Part shown: one piece after another, positions 1-9,703 of the stretch
How positions within the stretch are numbered: position 1 is the first letter of the stretch
How the letters are laid out: each line of letters begins with the position of its first letter
Source of the DNA: JBAXPV01 sp037132075
Lineage (GTDB): Bacteria > Bacteroidota > Bacteroidia > Bacteroidales > CAIXZF01
Assembly: GCA_037132075.1 (NCBI GenBank)
Contig: JBAXPV010000008.1
Span: forward strand, 1 to 64,000
Length of the DNA: 64,000 bases
Reading direction: 5' to 3'
Program-made: the position numbers and the translations under genes
The notes under the pieces: generated by a model
What the model saw: only the letters and a program-made list of their open reading frames with translations
Databases searched by the model: none
Told to the model about the DNA's origin: nothing

Positions 1-2
1 TC

Positions 3-1160
3 AGTTATGCGTCTACGATTCCAATCAAACTGAAAAATGTCCAAATAGCTTTATCTGTCGGAAATACTGTTGCATATTCTGCAAATACAGATACTCTGGG
101 GAATTATCTGATCCCGGGAGTCATGCCAGGACATTATAAACTAAGCGTGTCATCAACCCATACCTGGGGCGGTGTTAACGCAGCTGACGCCTTGGTAATA
201 TTAAAACACTATGTAGGCCAAATTACCTTGGCTGGTCTCAAGCTCAAGGCAGCCGACGTTGACAACAGCCATTACGTGAATTCCAACGACGCGCTTCAGG
301 CATCAAAAAGGTTCACCGGTAACATCTCTTCCTTTGCAGCCGGCGACTGGGTCTTCGATACAGCAAATCTGTCAGTTACATTCAATAACATCACAAAAGA
401 CCTGCAAGGACTTTGCGTTGGCGATGTAAATGCAAGCTTTATCGCACCGAACAACAGAATCAAGCCGGATGTTGAGCTCAAAACTTCAGGCCAGCTTGAA
501 GTTGACAAAGAGGCAACTTTCGACATTCCGGTTATGACAAGCCAGGACCTCCAGCCAGGAGCGATTTCTCTGGTGATGAATTATCCTTCAGACATCCTTG
601 AAATCAAAGATGTTGTCGTCAACGAAGCAATAGGATCCCTTGACTTCAGGGCAGCCAACGGCGAACTGCGAATTGCATGGTACAACAAAACTGCTTTAAA
701 CCTGAAAGCAGGCGAACCCCTGCTGCACCTCGTTGTGAGAATGCTCGACCCAAATGCTGAACTGCAAAATGTGACCTTTAGCCTCGAAGGAAGAGAATCT
801 CAGATCACAACCGACGCTGCCGAAGTAATCCACGATGTCATGCTCATCGTGCCATCACTGAAAGCCAGGTCAGTTGTATCCACTGACTTCAGCCTGGTCA
901 CCAACTTCCCCAACCCGCTGCAATACACAACTACATTCAGCATCATCCCACCGGAAGAAGGAACGATCTCTGTCTTCTTATTCAATGCCACCGGCGAAAA
1001 AGTTCAGGAAATTGTAACAAATCATGAAGTCAGCAAATCCTTGAACACCTTCGTTTTCGATGCATCGGCACTGGCAGAAGGAGTCTATTACTACACTGTT
1101 GATTTTAATGGAATCAGCATGAACCTGCAACGGACTAAGAAAATGGTTATCGTAAGATAA
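3..1160 (+). CDS. T9SS-exported dockerin/cohesin-like surface protein, 5' end cut by window edge
   Basis: The reading frame is open from the first bases, so the N-terminus lies outside the window; 385 residues are visible. It begins inside a carboxypeptidase-regulatory/CNA-B-like beta domain. A dockerin-like pair of segments follows (WGGVNAADALVILKHYVG, then ADVDNSHYVNSNDAL). Next comes a cohesin-like beta domain (about visible residues 160-290). It ends in a type A T9SS sorting domain (NFPNPLQYTT near its start, GVYYYTVDFNG and KKMVIVR at the end). It is a diverged paralogue of the proteins at 9949 and 13628. The family suggests export across the outer membrane and cell-surface attachment. 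Its ligand is unknown. Unlike its paralogues, it is not followed by a cytochrome gene. Confidence 0.85.
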   Translation, partial: SYASTIPIKLKNVQIALSVGNTVAYSANTDTLGNYLIPGVMPGHYKLSVSSTHTWGGVNAADALVILKHYVGQITLAGLKLKAADVDNSHYVNSNDALQASKRFTGNISSFAAGDWVFDTANLSVTFNNITKDLQGLCVGDVNASFIAPNNRIKPDVELKTSGQLEVDKEATFDIPVMTSQDLQPGAISLVMNYPSDILEIKDVVVNEAIGSLDFRAANGELRIAWYNKTALNLKAGEPLLHLVVRMLDPNAELQNVTFSLEGRESQITTDAAEVIHDVMLIVPSLKARSVVSTDFSLVTNFPNPLQYTTTFSIIPPEEGTISVFLFNATGEKVQEIVTNHEVSKSLNTFVFDASALAEGVYYYTVDFNGISMNLQRTKKMVIVR

Positions 1161-1213
1161 TCCTGGAGTCTGACTCAAAAAGGATGCATGATCATGATCC
1201 TTTTTACAACAAA

Positions 1214-1247
1214 AGAGGCTGTCCCAAAAGGGCAGCCTCTTTGCTTT
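1214..1247 (+). terminator. Rho-independent terminator
   Basis: AGAGGCTG pairs with CAGCCTCT, with a CCC/GGG inner stem, one bulged T and an AAAA loop, followed by TTGCTTT. It lies 53 bases after the stop codon of the preceding surface-protein gene. The same GGCTGTCCC-type stem recurs after the collagen-cytochrome gene ending at 16876. Confidence 0.8.
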
Positions 1248-1256
1248 AAAAAATAA

Positions 1257-3113
1257 CTATGCCGTTCTTATAAAGCCTGCCTCAATGCTCGTCTCCGGTA
1301 CCTCAAAATCAAACCATGCCTGCAAAGGCAAATCAAATCCTATCCCATGCATATAATTAAACAATGATTTGCGCAAGCCCTCACTAAAGGCTCCATGCTC
1401 GCATCCCAGCGGATCATTAAATAAAAGGTCATTGTTGGCAAAACAACCTTTCTTCGACGTCTCCATTTGAATCTTGAATTTCTGCGGATCTAAACTGACA
1501 CCGCTATGTGCCGTGAGCGCAAAATGATGCCAGAATCCCGATTGAACCAGGCCTTCCTCAAACAATTGCCTCACAACCTCAAGAGAATCAATAGTTTCCG
1601 CTGCCGTCTGCGTCGGAAACCCATACATCAGGTAAGCATGTACCATGATGCCGGCTTCTGTGAAATTGCCTGCTACTTTGGCTACCTGAGCCACAGTGAC
1701 GCCTTTGTTGATGAGTTTCAGCAAACGATCTGAAGCCACTTCCAGGCCACCTGAGACCGCAATACACCCTGATTCTTTTAACAAATGACAGAGTTCCGAA
1801 CTGAAGCTCTTCTCAAAACGTATGTTTGTCCACCAGGCAATTGTGATCTTTCGACTGATAATCTCTGTGGCCAGAGCCCGCAACAAGGCAGGCGAGGCTG
1901 CCTCATCCACAAAATGAAACCCATATGTCCCTGTCTGGCTGATGATTGCCTCAATCCTGTCACAGAGTAAAGAAGCCTTGTTGGGCTCATACCGCCTGAT
2001 ATAATCCAGGGTGATGTCGCAAAAAGTGCATTTTGCCCAATAACAGCCATGAGCCAGGGTGAGCTTGTTCCACCGGCCATCACTCCACAAACGGTGCATG
2101 GGATTCACTATCTCAATAACAGAAAGATATTGGTCCAGGGGTAGCTCAGAATAATCAGGGATTCCGACATCTGACTGGGGAATGTCCTTGTCCAGGGATC
2201 CATCACAATAAGTTAGCTTTCCTTCAAGCAAGGTGAAGGTGCGCTTCAGTTCTTTGACACCTACCTCATGATTCAGATGACGGATAAGAACAGCTAAGGG
2301 CGCTTCTCCGTCATCCAGCGTGATGAAATCTACATACTGAAAAACCCTCGCCTCATTGAGCGATCTGAGTTCCGTATTCACATATCCTCCTCCCAGGACG
2401 ATTTTTATCTCAGGACGATTTTTATGGATCCACTGACCACTCTTTAATGCACAATATAAATTGCCAGGAAAAGGCACTGTTATCGCAACAAGCGTTGGCT
2501 GTATCCGATCAATTTTTGCTTCTACCAAGGTAAGGAAACGCTTATCAATAAAGCTGTCCTCCCTTTGAAGCGCCTCGTGGATCTCCGTAAAATCAGAAGC
2601 CGAGCGTCCCAGCGACTCCGCATAGCGGCTAAATCCAAACCAGGGATCCAGGATCTCTACAATTAAATCGGAGATGTCTTCCAGGTAAAGTGTCGCCAGG
2701 TGTTTGGCCTTGTCCTGCAAACCCATGCTGCCAAAAGCCCATTCCAGGTCGTCAAGCTCATGAAACCTCCCGGCTTCAGGCAAAAACCCTCCCTGGCAGA
2801 TCAGGTAAGCCAAAGAGGGATTCTTCCCTTGTAAAAAACTGATCACTGGATCTATGGTCTGCTCATAAGCCTCACGAAAGCTAAGTATCGTACGCGCATT
2901 CTTCGACAGTTTCCTTTTTTTCGCTCCGATTTCCTGAAACATATCCCTGAATCCTGCACCTGAAAAGAGATCCAGAATGAGTTCTATGCCCAAATCAGCC
3001 TGCCTGCTGGCGATGTTTTGTGTGTTCAGAAAACCCTTTAAATAGGCCGTGGCCGGATAAGGAGTATTCAGCTGGGTGAACGGTGGCGTTATGAAAAGGA
3101 TCTTTTGACTCAA
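1257..3113 (-). CDS. B12-binding-domain radical SAM protein
   Basis: 618 residues. The N-terminal half has the fold pattern of a cobalamin-binding domain (ITVPFPGN, then KIVLGGGYVN, about residues 205-245), but no clear DxHxxG cobalamin-ligand motif is visible. The radical SAM core follows, with the 4Fe-4S signature CYWAKCTFC near residue 356 and SGGLEVASDRLL plus YLMYGFPTQT downstream. Such proteins usually methylate or rearrange unactivated carbons; the substrate cannot be told from sequence. It lies 5 bases downstream of the flavoprotein gene on the same strand, so the two are probably co-transcribed. The family is secure and the function is unknown. Confidence 0.85.
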   Translation of the reverse strand: MSQKILFITPPFTQLNTPYPATAYLKGFLNTQNIASRQADLGIELILDLFSGAGFRDMFQEIGAKKRKLSKNARTILSFREAYEQTIDPVISFLQGKNPSLAYLICQGGFLPEAGRFHELDDLEWAFGSMGLQDKAKHLATLYLEDISDLIVEILDPWFGFSRYAESLGRSASDFTEIHEALQREDSFIDKRFLTLVEAKIDRIQPTLVAITVPFPGNLYCALKSGQWIHKNRPEIKIVLGGGYVNTELRSLNEARVFQYVDFITLDDGEAPLAVLIRHLNHEVGVKELKRTFTLLEGKLTYCDGSLDKDIPQSDVGIPDYSELPLDQYLSVIEIVNPMHRLWSDGRWNKLTLAHGCYWAKCTFCDITLDYIRRYEPNKASLLCDRIEAIISQTGTYGFHFVDEAASPALLRALATEIISRKITIAWWTNIRFEKSFSSELCHLLKESGCIAVSGGLEVASDRLLKLINKGVTVAQVAKVAGNFTEAGIMVHAYLMYGFPTQTAAETIDSLEVVRQLFEEGLVQSGFWHHFALTAHSGVSLDPQKFKIQMETSKKGCFANNDLLFNDPLGCEHGAFSEGLRKSLFNYMHGIGFDLPLQAWFDFEVPETSIEAGFIRTA

Positions 3114-3118
3114 GGATT

Positions 3119-4336
3119 TTAGGATTTTAATTTACCCGCAACAAAGCCGGTGGTCCAGGCACATTGCAGGTTATAGCCACCGGTGATCGCATCGATGTCC
3201 ATAATTTCTCCCGCAAAATACAGATTTTTACATACTTTGCTTTGCATCGTACTCATATCGATGCTATCCAGACTGACACCACCGCAAGTCACAAACTCTT
3301 CTTTAAATGTCGTTTTGCCTCTTACCGAATACTCATCATTGGTCAAAATACTCATCATTTTATTCAGCCCTTTTTTTCCCAATTCACCCCAGATCTTTTC
3401 AGGGGGAAACCCGCTTTTATCCAGAAGAAACTGCCACAAACGAGAAGGAAGCGGGTATGGCTTGTGATTCGACAACAACTTATAAGGATGCTCATCAACG
3501 ACACCTTGTAAATCCGCTAACACCAATTCATTGTTTTTCTCCTCAACCCAGTTAAGCTGGATCTTGAAATCATAATTCATGTCGTGCAAAACCCTCGCTC
3601 CATAAGATGACAATTTCAAAATCACAGGCCCGCTCATGCCCCAATGGGTGATCAACAAAGCACCTTCTGCCATGACTTTCGTTCCCTGGATTCGTACTAC
3701 CGTGTTCTCAGCGACAACACCCATCAGGCTGATGATCGGCTCAGAAGGCATATTAAAGGTGAACAATGATGGAACAGGATTTTCAATCCGGTGATTCAGC
3801 GTCTCCAGCCACTCAAGCCCGCTCCTTTTGGGAGAACCGCCCGTCGTAACAATAATTTTGTCAAAAACAGCTGCCTGCTGATCTTCTTTTGCAAATTCAA
3901 CCGATAAAGAATTCTCCTGGGGCCGGATCGCAATTACACCTTTCCCGCACTGTATCTCGACCTTGAGCCTCTTTGCCTCCCGGATTAGACAATCCACAAT
4001 GCTCCTCGCATCATTCGACTCCGGGAAAACACACCGATCCGCCTGAACAACCAAAGGGACTCCCCTGGAACGAAACCACGCCATCGTATGCTGGTCATTA
4101 AATACATGAAAAGCTTTTTTCAGACTTTTACCACCCCTCGGCACTGCTTTGCAAAGGTCTGTGATAGATTCGCAGTCATGACTGACATTACATCGCCCGC
4201 CTCCCGTAATCCTGACCTTCGACAAGACATCTTCCGACTTCTCATAAATGACGACACTGGCATCCGGGAAATTTTCTTTCACAGCTATAGCTGAAAAGAA
4301 ACCTGCAGCACCACCCCCGACGATTCCGACTTTCAT
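3119..4336 (-). CDS. HI0933/YhiN-type NAD(P)/FAD-dependent oxidoreductase
   Basis: 405 residues, close to the usual family length of about 400. The N-terminal dinucleotide-binding motif GGGAAG (residues 7-12) is followed by the family motif TGGGRCNVSH. The C-terminus carries the FAD-contacting block YFAGEIMDIDAITGGYNLQ. Members are soluble flavoproteins (YhiN, BaiN) with mostly undefined redox substrates. The first ATG fits the Rossmann strand directly. It is the first gene of a probable two-gene operon with the radical SAM enzyme. Confidence 0.9.
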   Translation of the reverse strand: MKVGIVGGGAAGFFSAIAVKENFPDASVVIYEKSEDVLSKVRITGGGRCNVSHDCESITDLCKAVPRGGKSLKKAFHVFNDQHTMAWFRSRGVPLVVQADRCVFPESNDARSIVDCLIREAKRLKVEIQCGKGVIAIRPQENSLSVEFAKEDQQAAVFDKIIVTTGGSPKRSGLEWLETLNHRIENPVPSLFTFNMPSEPIISLMGVVAENTVVRIQGTKVMAEGALLITHWGMSGPVILKLSSYGARVLHDMNYDFKIQLNWVEEKNNELVLADLQGVVDEHPYKLLSNHKPYPLPSRLWQFLLDKSGFPPEKIWGELGKKGLNKMMSILTNDEYSVRGKTTFKEEFVTCGGVSLDSIDMSTMQSKVCKNLYFAGEIMDIDAITGGYNLQCAWTTGFVAGKLKS

Positions 4337-4454
4337 AGATCTTCACTAAGTTATCAAGCTACAAATTAACAAATAAATTAAACCCTTAGGTAATAATTGA
4401 ATCAAATGAAGGTTATTGTATTTAATTTAAACTAAATAAATATAAGCAAAGTCC

Positions 4455-4589
4455 ATGAAAGCCACACTGATCATCCTGATTCTCTCAATGTTCGTCTTTG
4501 TTCAATGTCAGAAAACCGATTCCGGTGTATCCAACACACAGAAGGACAAAATCCTTTGCTGGATCAACAATGGCGCAAAAAATAATTAA
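4455..4589 (+). CDS. Small putative lipoprotein, 44 aa
   Basis: A short ORF with a typical lipoprotein start: MKATLI, a hydrophobic core, then Cys at residue 18 (FVQC, a loose Bacteroidota-type lipobox), then a 26-residue polar tail containing a second Cys. It sits between the divergent flavoprotein and mprF genes. No homologue is recognised. The signal peptide is the only argument that it is a real gene. Confidence 0.45.
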   Translation: MKATLIILILSMFVFVQCQKTDSGVSNTQKDKILCWINNGAKNN

Positions 4590-4653
4590 GTTCAGGATAC
4601 CTGAAAAATCATCCCACCAATGAGCCGTTTCTCATCGGAAAGAACTGACTCAC

Positions 4654-4684
4654 TTGCAGATTACGGCCAATTAAAGTATTTTTG
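4654..4684 (+). promoter_or_regulatory. Bacteroidota-type promoter of mprF-like gene
   Basis: TTG (4654-4656), a 20-base spacer, then a perfect -7 box TATTTTTG (4677-4684). The mprF ATG begins 6 bases after the box, so the predicted transcript starts at or next to the start codon (near-leaderless). Confidence 0.6.
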
Positions 4685-4689
4685 TTTGG

Positions 4690-7266
4690 ATGAAAAGATT
4701 TCTACCCAAAGGAAAGACACTCAGCCTGCTTCTGAGAATAGGCTTTATCCTGCTCTCACTGATCCTGATAATCTTTTTTGTTCGTCACGAAAAAGCAGAG
4801 ATCGTCCATGTACAAAAAGCACTGTCAGAAGCGAATCCCTGGTTTTTGCTTTTTGGCCTTGTCATGGCGCTGGTCTATATCCTGTTGCAAGGGGGAATGA
4901 ATTACTACAGCTTCAGTGCTATCAGGCATAGCATCAGCTTCAGACACGGCACAAAGCTTTTTTTAAGACGCAACTTCATCAGTGCTTTTATCCCTGGCGG
5001 AAACCTCACTTCCCAGGCTTTTTTTACCAAAGAACTCGAAGCACGAAATATCTCCAAAACCGAAATTCATTTCGCCTCTACCATTTACATCCTCAGCGGT
5101 TTTGTGACGATTCTCCTCATCGCCCTTCCTGCGGTAATCATTCTAAGTATACGAGGTGGCATGCAACGCTACGAAATCATTGCATTTGTCGTCGCAATCG
5201 CACTCACCGTTTTTATAGCACTCGCCTTTTATTCTCTGTTGAAAAATGGCTTGAGCTATAAACTCTTACAAAAACACCTCCCCGAATACGCCCTGGTTTT
5301 TGACGAAATCATGACAAAAAAGTTCAACGCATGGAGTTTTGCAAAAGTGATCCTTTGTTCTATCGGCATTGAAATCACCGGCATGATTCATCTGTGGATC
5401 TCAGCCCGGACGATCGGCGTCGAGTTAACGCCCCTGGTTGCTTTCATAGGCTATGTCGTGGTGGTGGTGATGCTGATGGCTTCTCCTTTACTGAAGGGCG
5501 TCGGACCTGTCGAACTGATCTTGACCCTGGTATTACAGCAATTTGGATTCAGTGCAGTAAATGCTCTATCTATCACCTTGATCTTCCGCTTTTTCGAATT
5601 CCTGCTTCCGCTCCTGGCCGGGCTGTTGGGTTTCTTTTCAAAATCAGGGAATATGCTGTACCGGGTATCACCCCCCTTGTTTATCCTGGGCCTCGGTCTG
5701 GTCAATATTTTATCCGTCCTAACCCCACCGATACGCGACCGCTTACACCTCCTCCATGACTTCTTACCCACTGAAGTCATCCAGGGCTCCAATATGGTCG
5801 TCATCATCACCGGGATTATCCTTATCATGCTCGCAGCCTCGCTTTTTAAAGGCTATCGAAATGCCTGGATCGGCACCCTGTTTCTGACCGCCATTTCATT
5901 GGTCGCAAACCTTACCAAGGCCATCGACTACGAAGAAGCCGCCTTCGCATTTATCACTGCAGGGATCCTGGTGATGACAAGAAAACAATACACCTTAAAA
6001 TCCAATAAAAAGTTCATTCTGCTGGGAATACAAACTGCAGTACTGACTGTAATCGTGGCATTCATTTACGGACTCATCGGATTTTATATCCTGGACAAAA
6101 AACACTTTCACCAGGATTTTTCATTTCAGCAATCTGCATTAGCCACTTTTGAGAATTTTCTGCTCATGAATAATAGCGGGCTAATCCCTTTAACACGCTT
6201 TGGAAGAGAGTTTATTGTCACCATCAATGTCGCTGGGACTCTCTCACTTGGGTTTTTGCTGGTTACCTTGATATTGCCGGTTTTCAAGAGAGAAAAAAGC
6301 GAAGAAAGTTATTTTGGCCTGGCAGAAGATATCGTAAAAAATCATGGCAATTCTGCCCTCGATTATTTCAAAACTTATTTCGACAAGAGTTTATTTTTTA
6401 CAGAAAATCAAGAAGCATTTATCTCGTATAAAGTCAGTAATGATTATGCAATCGTATTGGAAGACCCGGTAGCTCCCGACGAAAAAACAAAGAAAAAAGC
6501 CATCCTCGAATTTGAAAATTATTGCCAGGAAAATAACTTAAATTCTGTCTATTTCAGAGTCCCGGAAGAAAGCCTTGGGATTTATACAGAATTAAAGAAA
6601 AGACCTATTTTATTGGGACAGGAAGCCATCGTCGACATAACCAATTTCTCGCTGGATGGCGGCGCAAGAAAAGGACTCAGAAATTCCGTAAATAAAATGG
6701 AAAAAGAAGGTTTTTTCTATAAAGTCTATGAACCACCCATCAAAGATGGCTTGCTGCAAAAGCTGAAATATGTCTCTGATGAATGGCTGAGAGATGGCAA
6801 AGAAGAATCGGCATTTTCTCAAGGAATATTTCTTTGGAATGAATTAAAAAAACAAACCATTCTCACTGCCGAAAATGAAGATGAGAAAATCGTGGCTTTC
6901 ATTAACCTCATCCCGGATTATGCAAAGGGAGAAGGCACTTATGATCTGCAACGCCGACTCAGTGATTCTCCCAACGGGGTGCTGGAATACCTTCAAATTA
7001 AACTGTTTCAGTATTTCAGGGAACAGGGCTTTCAGTCGATCAACCTGGGATTGGTGCCTATGTCGGGCATGGAAAATGCCACACACCCTGCCGAAAGAAC
7101 CATCCGCTTTCTCTATGAACAGCTGCCCCAATTTGCACATTATAAAGGACTCCGATTCTATAAAGAGAAATTCGATCCGGTATGGGTTAACAAATACCTC
7201 GTCTATAACCACAGCTTCGATTTGCTGATGATTCCTTCAGCAATCAACAAAGTAATGAAAACCTAA
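4690..7266 (+). CDS. mprF: MprF-like phosphatidylglycerol aminoacyltransferase/flippase
   Basis: 858 residues, the usual size of bifunctional MprF. The N-terminal 540 or so residues are a polytopic membrane domain of the LPG_synthase_TM/flippase type, with GGNLTSQAFFTKEL and MASPLLKGVGPVEL in its first half. The cytoplasmic C-terminal domain (about 545-858) is of the DUF2156/aminoacyl-transferase type. It includes GGARKGLRNSVNKMEKEG, NLIPDY and GLVPMSGME near the acyl-acceptor site. Characterised members transfer Lys or Ala from aminoacyl-tRNA to phosphatidylglycerol and flip the product outward, lowering membrane charge and giving resistance to cationic peptides. The amino acid used here cannot be read from sequence. 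Confidence 0.9.
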   Translation: MKRFLPKGKTLSLLLRIGFILLSLILIIFFVRHEKAEIVHVQKALSEANPWFLLFGLVMALVYILLQGGMNYYSFSAIRHSISFRHGTKLFLRRNFISAFIPGGNLTSQAFFTKELEARNISKTEIHFASTIYILSGFVTILLIALPAVIILSIRGGMQRYEIIAFVVAIALTVFIALAFYSLLKNGLSYKLLQKHLPEYALVFDEIMTKKFNAWSFAKVILCSIGIEITGMIHLWISARTIGVELTPLVAFIGYVVVVVMLMASPLLKGVGPVELILTLVLQQFGFSAVNALSITLIFRFFEFLLPLLAGLLGFFSKSGNMLYRVSPPLFILGLGLVNILSVLTPPIRDRLHLLHDFLPTEVIQGSNMVVIITGIILIMLAASLFKGYRNAWIGTLFLTAISLVANLTKAIDYEEAAFAFITAGILVMTRKQYTLKSNKKFILLGIQTAVLTVIVAFIYGLIGFYILDKKHFHQDFSFQQSALATFENFLLMNNSGLIPLTRFGREFIVTINVAGTLSLGFLLVTLILPVFKREKSEESYFGLAEDIVKNHGNSALDYFKTYFDKSLFFTENQEAFISYKVSNDYAIVLEDPVAPDEKTKKKAILEFENYCQENNLNSVYFRVPEESLGIYTELKKRPILLGQEAIVDITNFSLDGGARKGLRNSVNKMEKEGFFYKVYEPPIKDGLLQKLKYVSDEWLRDGKEESAFSQGIFLWNELKKQTILTAENEDEKIVAFINLIPDYAKGEGTYDLQRRLSDSPNGVLEYLQIKLFQYFREQGFQSINLGLVPMSGMENATHPAERTIRFLYEQLPQFAHYKGLRFYKEKFDPVWVNKYLVYNHSFDLLMIPSAINKVMKT

Positions 7267-7314
7267 ATTTCCCTTTTCTTCAAAAACGTGAGAAGTCAGG
7301 CCGGAATTTTTACT

Positions 7315-7326
7315 GGGATGAGGTGC
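7315..7326 (-). repeat. Dispersed short element GCACCTCATCCC
   Basis: GGGATGAGGTGC on the plus strand, between the convergent ends of the mprF-like gene and the lipoprotein gene. The same 12 bases occur at 36001 and 47606, in each case just past a gene end. Confidence 0.4.
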
Positions 7327-7334
7327 GCCGACAA

Positions 7335-8948
7335 TTAATTTTTCCTGTGATAAAGGACGTATTGTTCCCTGGCAAAAGCCGTATAAGCCCCTGGCCTGCT
7401 ATAGCCGATCAGGCTGAGCCATTCCGGATTATTGCTGAATGACTTCTTCACATTATAGTAACCATTCGTATGCAGAAATACCGAATAATCTGAAGGTGAA
7501 TAATCCACAGGGCAGGAAAAGCTCAATCTGGCATCTTCCCCTTTGTTCATATCCAGAAATTGATCGTCAGTTTTGTTAACTCTTTCTGTGAAGTTGTGAC
7601 CCTGATCAGAAACAACATTTGATGCAGAACAAGTGTAAACACTGGCTGCCTGGTTAACAGTAAAATCAAGAGAAGCATAATCTACTTCCCAGAAATTATA
7701 GCCACAGACCAACTTTAATTTTACCGTTTCTTGATCAACATCACGCAGGTCTATTTGCATCACCATTTCCCTGGAATTCAACTCCTGCGCACCTACCATA
7801 TCGAAATAATCGGCCATCTGCCATCCATGACTGGTTTCGACATATACTACCAGTGGCAATCCCTGATCCAAAGCCCATTGCTTAAGACTTTCCCCGGAAC
7901 CTGAATTTTGTTTTTGTGACCACTCAGAAAAATAGGTCCCGAATTTTCTTAAAAAGTCATTATAGTAAACCTGCGATGTCCAGGAGGGATTTTTCGCTTT
8001 CACAATAAATTTCGCACTGCTGACATTTTTTGGCTTCTTGTATTCAACAACCAGGTCAACCATATTAGATCCATCCTTGCCCCAAAAGACTTTCTTCACG
8101 GCTGTATAAAACCTGCTCAGAAAATTCTGAGCTTCCGGTAATATCTTTTGTCCTTCTTTGAACCCATAATAAGAATTGTCAGAAGACGCAAGCAATGACC
8201 TGACATCGTGATATCCATTGGCAGTAGCCTTCATGGGAATCTGTGGGCTGGAGACTGTTTGTATCTTCCCGTATTTATCCAGGAGATGATACGTTCCCAT
8301 GGCATTTTTTACAAAAATCAGTTCTGTAAGGTCGGTATGGTGAACCTCATCGAGCCTGTTGGCCAATTGAATCTGAATGCTGTTTTTGGAGGATTTAAGG
8401 TTTTCAAGTGGCAGATAATCGTCCCTTTGCAGTGATTTAAAAATAGCCACGGCATAGATCTCTCCCCTGAAATGCCAACGACCATCTTCCAAAGTAAATA
8501 CATAAGGACAGGATCCGGCACCGCCGCCACCAGTGGGATAATAATATGATCCTATAAAATTGATATTCGTGGTAAGCACCTCATTCCCGTCATTAATCTG
8601 GACCTGGCTGTACCCATAATAACGGAACGGTGCCCCTGTCGAATCCTTTATGGTGAAATCAATGAGCAGGCAATAATCTCCAACACTGAGGCCATTAAAT
8701 GAAAATTTTGAATCAGCATCGGTAATCGTCGTTTTTAAATAGGCAGAACCGCCAGGAACTTCTCCGGGCTTTACCTTGGCATAAAGATAAATCTGGACTG
8801 CTTGTCCATTGTGCGTGCCTCCTAATGGGATGGCGATTCCCTGGATCACAGACGCATTTTCAATCGCAGGCTTTTTGCAGGAAACCACAACAGATAAGCC
8901 TGATACCAACAGCCAAAAAAAGATTTTCCGAGTCATCATGATCCGCAT
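7335..8948 (-). CDS. Bacteroidota lipoprotein of unknown function
   Basis: 537 residues. A lipoprotein signal ends at VVSC (Cys near residue 24). A carboxypeptidase-regulatory-like beta domain (about 35-135) follows, and then a long domain starting with SCPYVFTLEDGRWHFRGEIY. I have no firm function for this arrangement. Its start codon overlaps the stop of the upstream barrel gene (TAATG), so the two are translationally coupled. A second ATG lies three codons downstream and could also be used. It is probably anchored in the outer membrane and works with the upstream gene product. Confidence 0.7.
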   Translation of the reverse strand: MRIMMTRKIFFWLLVSGLSVVVSCKKPAIENASVIQGIAIPLGGTHNGQAVQIYLYAKVKPGEVPGGSAYLKTTITDADSKFSFNGLSVGDYCLLIDFTIKDSTGAPFRYYGYSQVQINDGNEVLTTNINFIGSYYYPTGGGGAGSCPYVFTLEDGRWHFRGEIYAVAIFKSLQRDDYLPLENLKSSKNSIQIQLANRLDEVHHTDLTELIFVKNAMGTYHLLDKYGKIQTVSSPQIPMKATANGYHDVRSLLASSDNSYYGFKEGQKILPEAQNFLSRFYTAVKKVFWGKDGSNMVDLVVEYKKPKNVSSAKFIVKAKNPSWTSQVYYNDFLRKFGTYFSEWSQKQNSGSGESLKQWALDQGLPLVVYVETSHGWQMADYFDMVGAQELNSREMVMQIDLRDVDQETVKLKLVCGYNFWEVDYASLDFTVNQAASVYTCSASNVVSDQGHNFTERVNKTDDQFLDMNKGEDARLSFSCPVDYSPSDYSVFLHTNGYYNVKKSFSNNPEWLSLIGYSRPGAYTAFAREQYVLYHRKN

Positions 8949-9622
8949 TATTTAGTAAATGGAATTCCCACATTAAACCAAAACGGAACAATTACGAAAG
9001 AAGTCATTTCCTGTTTTGTATCCTTATATTCTACATAATAATTTCCGTAGTTGCTAAGATCCTGTGCCCATCCGATCCCAATGCCTATGGTGAAGGTAAG
9101 CGACGAATTGCTGTGCAGGATAAATTCATTACGCAGGCTAATGTCATAATAATAACCCTGTACCGGTTTCGGCTTTTCGAGTTTAATGACAGTGTCATCA
9201 GGCTTGTTATAAGACTGCATTCCCACATTAAAACCGACACCCATACAATAAACTGACGTTCTTTTATAAGGAACTAACATAGATATCTCAGCACCCAATG
9301 CCGCAATTTTTTGCTTCGAAAAATTAAAGGTATTGCTGGCAATATCCTTTGAATTCAAACCTACAGTTAATGGAACACTAAAGGCAAAGGACTTGTTGTG
9401 GCTATTTTTAAAACTACGCTGAAAAGTTAATTTCAGATTGTTATAAAAAATCAAATCTAAAGTGCTTACATATAGATAGTTATTGTAGTTTTTCGGACTC
9501 TTTTCCGTAAGCGGTTTATCAGGTAAGCCAAATCTTGCCGCTGATAGCTTGGCCATGTTTAAAATGAGAATAACGAAAACGAGAAGCCCGGCGAAAACTG
9601 TCGATCTCATGCTCTTTTTCAT
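8948..9622 (-). CDS. Predicted small outer-membrane barrel protein
   Basis: 224 residues. An N-terminal hydrophobic signal (FAGLLVFVILILNMAKLSA) is followed by alternating aromatic/aliphatic strands typical of a small outer-membrane barrel (LDLIFYNNLKLTFQRSF, SLTFTIGIGIG, FVIVPFWFNVGIPF near the end). No specific family is recognised. It is the first gene of a two-gene operon, with the stop overlapping the downstream lipoprotein start. A clear promoter lies 38-68 bases upstream and supports this start codon. Confidence 0.65.
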   Translation of the reverse strand: MKKSMRSTVFAGLLVFVILILNMAKLSAARFGLPDKPLTEKSPKNYNNYLYVSTLDLIFYNNLKLTFQRSFKNSHNKSFAFSVPLTVGLNSKDIASNTFNFSKQKIAALGAEISMLVPYKRTSVYCMGVGFNVGMQSYNKPDDTVIKLEKPKPVQGYYYDISLRNEFILHSNSSLTFTIGIGIGWAQDLSNYGNYYVEYKDTKQEMTSFVIVPFWFNVGIPFTK

Positions 9623-9659
9623 AGTGTTTGGATTGAGAAATCAAGGTCACATTCTTATA

Positions 9660-9690
9660 CAAAGGTAATTCGGAAACACGCACTTGTCAA
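9660..9690 (-). promoter_or_regulatory. Promoter of barrel/lipoprotein operon
   Basis: On the minus strand: TTG (9690-9688), a 20-base spacer, then TACCTTTG (9667-9660), a perfect match to TAnnTTTG. The expected leader is about 30 bases before the ATG ending at 9622. Confidence 0.6.
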
Positions 9691-9703
9691 TATTTTCCCA
9701 CAA

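Noticed and set aside
1778..2083. Open frames of 60-140 codons overlapping larger genes, such as this one inside the radical SAM gene
   Set aside because: They lack family motifs or signal peptides and are fully covered by well-supported genes, so they are shadow frames.
5451..5828. 125-codon minus-strand frame inside the mprF-like gene
   Set aside because: It lies wholly within a recognised membrane-domain coding region and has no domain signature.
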